In this document: positions 42,090 to 45,444 of the stretch, piece by piece | Position numbering within the stretch: the first letter of the stretch is position 1 | Layout of the letters: every line of letters begins with the position of its first letter | Source: Chitinophagaceae bacterium | GTDB lineage: Bacteria > Bacteroidota > Bacteroidia > Chitinophagales > Chitinophagaceae | Assembly (NCBI GenBank): GCA_947476485.1 | Contig: CANJQU010000025.1 | Location: forward strand, 1-45,444 | Length of the DNA: 45,444 bases | Direction of reading: 5' to 3' | The notes under the pieces: generated by a model | Told to the model about the DNA's origin: nothing | Seen by the model: the letters and a program-made list of their open reading frames with translations, nothing else | Databases searched by the model: none | Position numbers and translations under genes: made by a program

Positions 42090-43130
42090 CTAAGCTTGAT
42101 TAACTGCCTCAGTTTTTCTGCGCTTGCGGTTGTTTCTTTCCAGCCACCGGCCCACAAGACCGAACGTAATTGCCAATATTGAAAAGAAAATGCCCTTATT
42201 CATTGAATCCCAGAAATACTCAAAATAGCGGGTATAAAGATTGATAAGCAGGAACAATACACCAAAATCCCTTGCCAGCTCTTCCTTATACCTAACCCCC
42301 AGGTAAAAACTTACTGCAGACACGGCCGCAAAGATCAGGGAATACGCCAGAACATGTATTTGCCTGACCTGTTGCCATTCTGTCAATGAATTGTAATTCC
42401 CGAATATGGATATGCCCCAAAGCCCAGAGAAAAACAAGGTGAGTCCCGCAATATACGTGATGCGTTGTGTAAATGAAATTTGAGATATTTTCGTCTGTAT
42501 GAACGCTATGCCTAGTATCAACAACCCAAATACGGTATACCGCATTGGGTAGTTCATACCAATAAACAGGTTATCCCTGCTTTGCCATGTGCTGAATGAA
42601 CCAAACCATGTTACTGCCAGGATCAATGTACCGATCCACAAGGCCTTTGACCTCAGAAGGAAGGCCAGTATTGCAAGTATAACCAATGATAGACTGAGGA
42701 AGGCAGTATATGTCGCGTCTATGCGGGCCTCCTTGCAAAAATAGAGCAGTGATGTAAGGACAGCTAAACCGCCAAGCACCATATTTATCTCATAAGCCAC
42801 CGGGCTGATCCGGTCCCGCTTTTTACCGGTATACCAAAACCACAACACAGACAGCGCTGCTGTGATGCCCGCAATTACCAGGTCATTCCACGAAAAGTAT
42901 ATCTTTATTTTCTCCAGTAGCTTCTCGTTCAGAAAAATAGCTCCGAATGCCAGCAGAGTGCAAAACAGGGCAATAAAGAAGAAATACTGTGCTATTTGCT
43001 GCCGGTCGGTATGCTTTGGTTCTAAACTTTCCCTCAGGTTGGCAGCTTGCTCTGCCGTCAGATTGCCGGCCTGCTCCCATTTGGTAATGGCCTGCTCCAG
43101 CACCTTTTGTTCATTCTTATCTACTTCCAT
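42090..43130 (-). CDS. DUF2157-like polytopic membrane protein
   Basis: The ATG at 43130 gives 346 residues (MEVDKNEQKVL); an ATG 15 bases upstream is also possible. The N-terminal 55 residues are soluble and helical (ITKWEQAGNLTAEQAANLRESL), as in the DUF2157 family. About nine to ten transmembrane helices follow, ending in a basic tail (ERNNRKRRKTEAVNQA). The function of the family is unknown. It is upstream of truA on the same strand, but the truA promoter lies between them. Confidence 0.75.
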   Translation of the reverse strand: MEVDKNEQKVLEQAITKWEQAGNLTAEQAANLRESLEPKHTDRQQIAQYFFFIALFCTLLAFGAIFLNEKLLEKIKIYFSWNDLVIAGITAALSVLWFWYTGKKRDRISPVAYEINMVLGGLAVLTSLLYFCKEARIDATYTAFLSLSLVILAILAFLLRSKALWIGTLILAVTWFGSFSTWQSRDNLFIGMNYPMRYTVFGLLILGIAFIQTKISQISFTQRITYIAGLTLFFSGLWGISIFGNYNSLTEWQQVRQIHVLAYSLIFAAVSAVSFYLGVRYKEELARDFGVLFLLINLYTRYFEYFWDSMNKGIFFSILAITFGLVGRWLERNNRKRRKTEAVNQA

Positions 43131-43264
43131 AATGGGCAAATGCATAATGAAGTTAATGCAAATACATAAATTTCGCGCCGGATAGGAATGCCGGTAAAAC
43201 AAAAAACCTTCTGCATCGCAAAAGGTTTTAGTTGATTGGGTCTATGAAGCAGAGCTTTCATTTG

Positions 43265-45127
43265 CTAATTTTGTACCGATATATTCAGGCTGCCTTTATG
43301 GCCTTTTATGCTCACCGATTTATCTTTCAGATATTCACTGTACTTGTTTAGAACCGACTCCGGTTGCCGGGCGTCATTTATATACAGGGCTCCGTTTTTC
43401 TTTGCGATACTGTAGCTTTTCGAGCGGTCGATCAGTTTGTCTTCCTCCAGTTTCTTTAGTAGGGCTTCATAGTTTGTACTGCCGGCGTCATCGCCACCGT
43501 CTGTCCGGGCAATTGCTATGGTTTTGCTTTTTCCTGCATTTGCACGTACTTCTACCTGCATCTTCCTGCTTTTCTGCAATTCTTTTTCAGCTTTCTCAAG
43601 TGCTTGTTTGCTTTTCTCCAGTCCTTTTCTTACTTCTATGCTGATCTCTTTGGTCAGTTTTTCGTCATTCAATTCCCGGTCAATTTCCGCCAGCCCTTTT
43701 TTGATCTCTGCTTTTATTGCGTTCCAGTCCACACCTTCCAGTTCCCGCTGTGCAGCCTCGATCTCCTTTTCGATGCCGTCTATTGTGATGTGCGCTAGAG
43801 GGGCTAATGCTGTTGCAAGACCATCACCCTCATCGTCTGAGTAAGTATAAGAATAGGCCATGGTCTTTTTGCTGCCGGGTTTCCCGTCAGAGTCGTCTTT
43901 TATAGTGATATCTACATCCACTCCATTATCACCCTCCTTCATCATTTTCTCTATAGGCTCATCCGATTCTTTTATCACTTCAGTCCGTTTCCCATTGCTG
44001 TCTATTTTTACCGACTTGTACTTATAAACATTTTTTGTTTTGGTCGTTGTATCGTTGGCGTCATGCTTTGCCTTTTGGGCAAATGATGGCGTGAATGTGA
44101 ACATGGCTATCGAAAAGGTGATAGCGAGAATGGCTACTACAATAATAGTTAGCTGGCTGTAGTTGATGTTGCTCTTTTTCATTTCCATTATTCTTTTTAT
44201 CCGGTGAAACAATTGATTTTTTTGTCCTGAAGCCGCCAATACGAGGCTGTTGTCGTTACTAATGTTGTTGCTACCCAATATGGCAAGCGCCCTGGCGTAG
44301 GGGAGTGGACTGGCTGCTCCCGCCACCACCATATCATCACAGCAATGCTCCCGTTCCCGCCGGATGACTGCCGATATCAGCCACACAAAAGGGTTAAAGA
44401 ACAGTACGGTCTCTGTTATGGTCTGAAAGATGTTCAGGAGGTAGTCGTGCCTCTTTATATGCGCCAGCTCATGCATGAGGATGGCTTCTACCTGCTCTGT
44501 CGTAAGGTTGTTGATCGCTGCCACAGGCAATAGCACTATTGGCTTTAGTGCGCCCAGCATCATAGGTACATCAATACGGTGAGAAAGATACAATTTTACG
44601 GGTCTGCCGATCTCAAACTTATGCTGCCAGTAAGCAAGCAGTTCGGTCCATTCCTCGCCTGGTTCTACGAGTCCTCTGTATCTTAGGGCACGTACCTGAA
44701 CTATATTTATAACAAACCTGCACAGCATAAAAGACAGCCCCAGCATATATATGCCCATTAGTAACGGGAAGTACTGCTCAATTCCGGGCAATAAATGGTG
44801 GGTCGCCTGTCTTGCAGTTGTTGTTCCGCTAAAAGTGTTTAAAGAAAATGTTTTACTGATGTTGCTATCCGCGGCAGACCGGGTAATAAATACAGTTACT
44901 CCTTTTAGCTTTTGGTACTGAATAAGCCATGTATCTGCAAACCATAAAAACAGTCCGGTAAAGGCGCTGAAGGCTAGGTAATACTTTATGCGGGCATTTG
45001 CATTGGGGAGCGCTTTCAGCAACACAAATAACGAAGCAAAGATCAGTGCGCCCTGCCAAAGGGAGCAGAGCAACGCCCAGGCCAGCGAGTGTGTGAGCAA
45101 CGGTGTAGTAGCAGATAGTGTGTTCAT
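43265..45127 (-). CDS. BlaR1-type M56 family membrane metallopeptidase
   Basis: The 620-residue protein has four N-terminal hydrophobic helices and a cytosolic-facing zinc protease motif HELAH (219-223), with the downstream glutamate region RREREHCCDDMV. This is the M56 peptidase of BlaR1/MecR1. The beta-lactam-binding domain of BlaR1 is missing. Instead, after another helix (LTIIVVAILAITFSIAMFTF, about 330-350), the protein ends in about 260 residues of charged, coiled-coil-like sequence (KAEIKKGLAEIDRELND, EKSKQALEKAEKELQKSR). The signal it senses is therefore unlikely to be a beta-lactam through a classical domain. It follows a BlaI-like repressor gene on the same strand, 52 bases upstream. 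Confidence 0.85.
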   Translation of the reverse strand: MNTLSATTPLLTHSLAWALLCSLWQGALIFASLFVLLKALPNANARIKYYLAFSAFTGLFLWFADTWLIQYQKLKGVTVFITRSAADSNISKTFSLNTFSGTTTARQATHHLLPGIEQYFPLLMGIYMLGLSFMLCRFVINIVQVRALRYRGLVEPGEEWTELLAYWQHKFEIGRPVKLYLSHRIDVPMMLGALKPIVLLPVAAINNLTTEQVEAILMHELAHIKRHDYLLNIFQTITETVLFFNPFVWLISAVIRREREHCCDDMVVAGAASPLPYARALAILGSNNISNDNSLVLAASGQKNQLFHRIKRIMEMKKSNINYSQLTIIVVAILAITFSIAMFTFTPSFAQKAKHDANDTTTKTKNVYKYKSVKIDSNGKRTEVIKESDEPIEKMMKEGDNGVDVDITIKDDSDGKPGSKKTMAYSYTYSDDEGDGLATALAPLAHITIDGIEKEIEAAQRELEGVDWNAIKAEIKKGLAEIDRELNDEKLTKEISIEVRKGLEKSKQALEKAEKELQKSRKMQVEVRANAGKSKTIAIARTDGGDDAGSTNYEALLKKLEEDKLIDRSKSYSIAKKNGALYINDARQPESVLNKYSEYLKDKSVSIKGHKGSLNISVQN

Positions 45128-45179
45128 ATCGATATTATTGGGCGGTTAGTTTACATCCGTGTCTATGTTGGCTATTTGG

Positions 45180-45444
45180 TTATTTGTTTTTTGGAGTTTG
45201 CGACCTGTTATTTGCTTCCTCCATTTCATCCAGGTATTTCTTGATTTCGTTCAGTTCGTCATTATTGGGCTTATAGTTTCCCAGCGCCTGCATCACCAGT
45301 TGCGATGCAGAGCCATTAAATACATTGTCGATCATGCGCTGTACCAGTTGCCCTTGTGTCTTCTCTTGCGAAACATTTGCCGTGTAAACATGGCTTTTGT
45401 TGGTTACGTCCCGCTTTAGCAATCCCTTGTCGTGCATTATCTGC
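45180..45444 (-). CDS. BlaI/MecI-family transcriptional repressor (C-terminal part, partial)
   Basis: The frame is open to the right edge of the window, so the start is outside. The visible segment, QIMHDKGLLKRDVTNKSHVYTA, is the wing and connector of the winged-helix domain of BlaI/MecI/CopY repressors. The LVQRMIDNVFNGSASQLVMQAL stretch is the dimerisation helix where M56 proteases cut. The pair with the downstream M56 peptidase suggests the known scheme: signal activates the peptidase, the repressor is cleaved, and the operon turns on. Confidence 0.85.
   Translation of the reverse strand, partial: QIMHDKGLLKRDVTNKSHVYTANVSQEKTQGQLVQRMIDNVFNGSASQLVMQALGNYKPNNDELNEIKKYLDEMEEANNRSQTPKNK

Noticed and set aside
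1-45444. CRISPR arrays, tRNA or rRNA genes, prophage and insertion sequences
   Set aside because: I read the gaps between genes for regular spaced repeats, cloverleaf-like segments and transposase frames and found none.

Overview
The window looks like a chromosomal segment of a member of the Bacteroidota, most likely a Chitinophagaceae-like environmental bacterium (the lineage below phylum is an inference). Supporting signs are BatD and BatE aerotolerance-type proteins, a type IX secretion (T9SS) C-terminal sorting domain, TPR-containing histidine kinases paired with NarL-type regulators, an aryl-polyene/flexirubin-like ketosynthase pair, and repeated promoter elements of the form TAnnTTTG, the phylum's -7 consensus, close to start codons. 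No rRNA, tRNA, CRISPR array, insertion sequence or phage gene was seen.

Layout. 1-7.6 kb: the 3' end of a P-type cation ATPase, an rRNA/tRNA methyltransferase, two tandem paralogous outer-membrane barrel proteins, Lon protease and IspH. 7.7-11.5 kb: a LolA-like periplasmic protein and a very large sortilin/BNR-repeat secreted protein, probably co-transcribed. 11.7-15 kb: a small eRF1-like protein, a TPR histidine kinase with its LuxR-type regulator, and a free-standing T9SS sorting-domain minigene. 15-22 kb: malate dehydrogenase, an ACP-ketosynthase-dead ketosynthase cassette, a small lysine-rich secreted protein, a membrane protein resembling GT-C glycosyltransferases, and the RNA helicase RhlE with a long leader. 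22.7-28.8 kb: HolB, then a degraded accessory stretch with a 5'-truncated histidine kinase, a frameshifted response-regulator fragment, a small basic protein without a good start codon, an intact orphan response regulator, an ankyrin-repeat protein and a DoxX/thioredoxin-like gene fragment. 28.8-38.5 kb: TatD, a polysaccharide deacetylase, BatE/BatD, a short-chain dehydrogenase, a Dph6-like ATP pyrophosphatase, RibF, a secreted protein, kynureninase and a small barrel protein. 38.6-45.4 kb: a LemA-TPM-TPM operon, a HigBA toxin-antitoxin locus whose toxin is frameshifted, TruA, a DUF2157-like membrane protein, and a BlaR1-like M56 peptidase with the end of its BlaI-like repressor.

Most of the window is ordinary housekeeping and envelope biology. 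The parts that deserve a second look are the sorting-domain minigene with its own promoter and terminator, the three-gene ACP/KS/CLF-like cassette, the decaying two-component locus at 24-26.9 kb, the frameshifted higB with an 11-bp operator/terminator palindrome, the heptamer repeats in the leaders of holB and tatD, and a phased AATATCACA repeat. I did not find a clear, complete, previously undescribed system.
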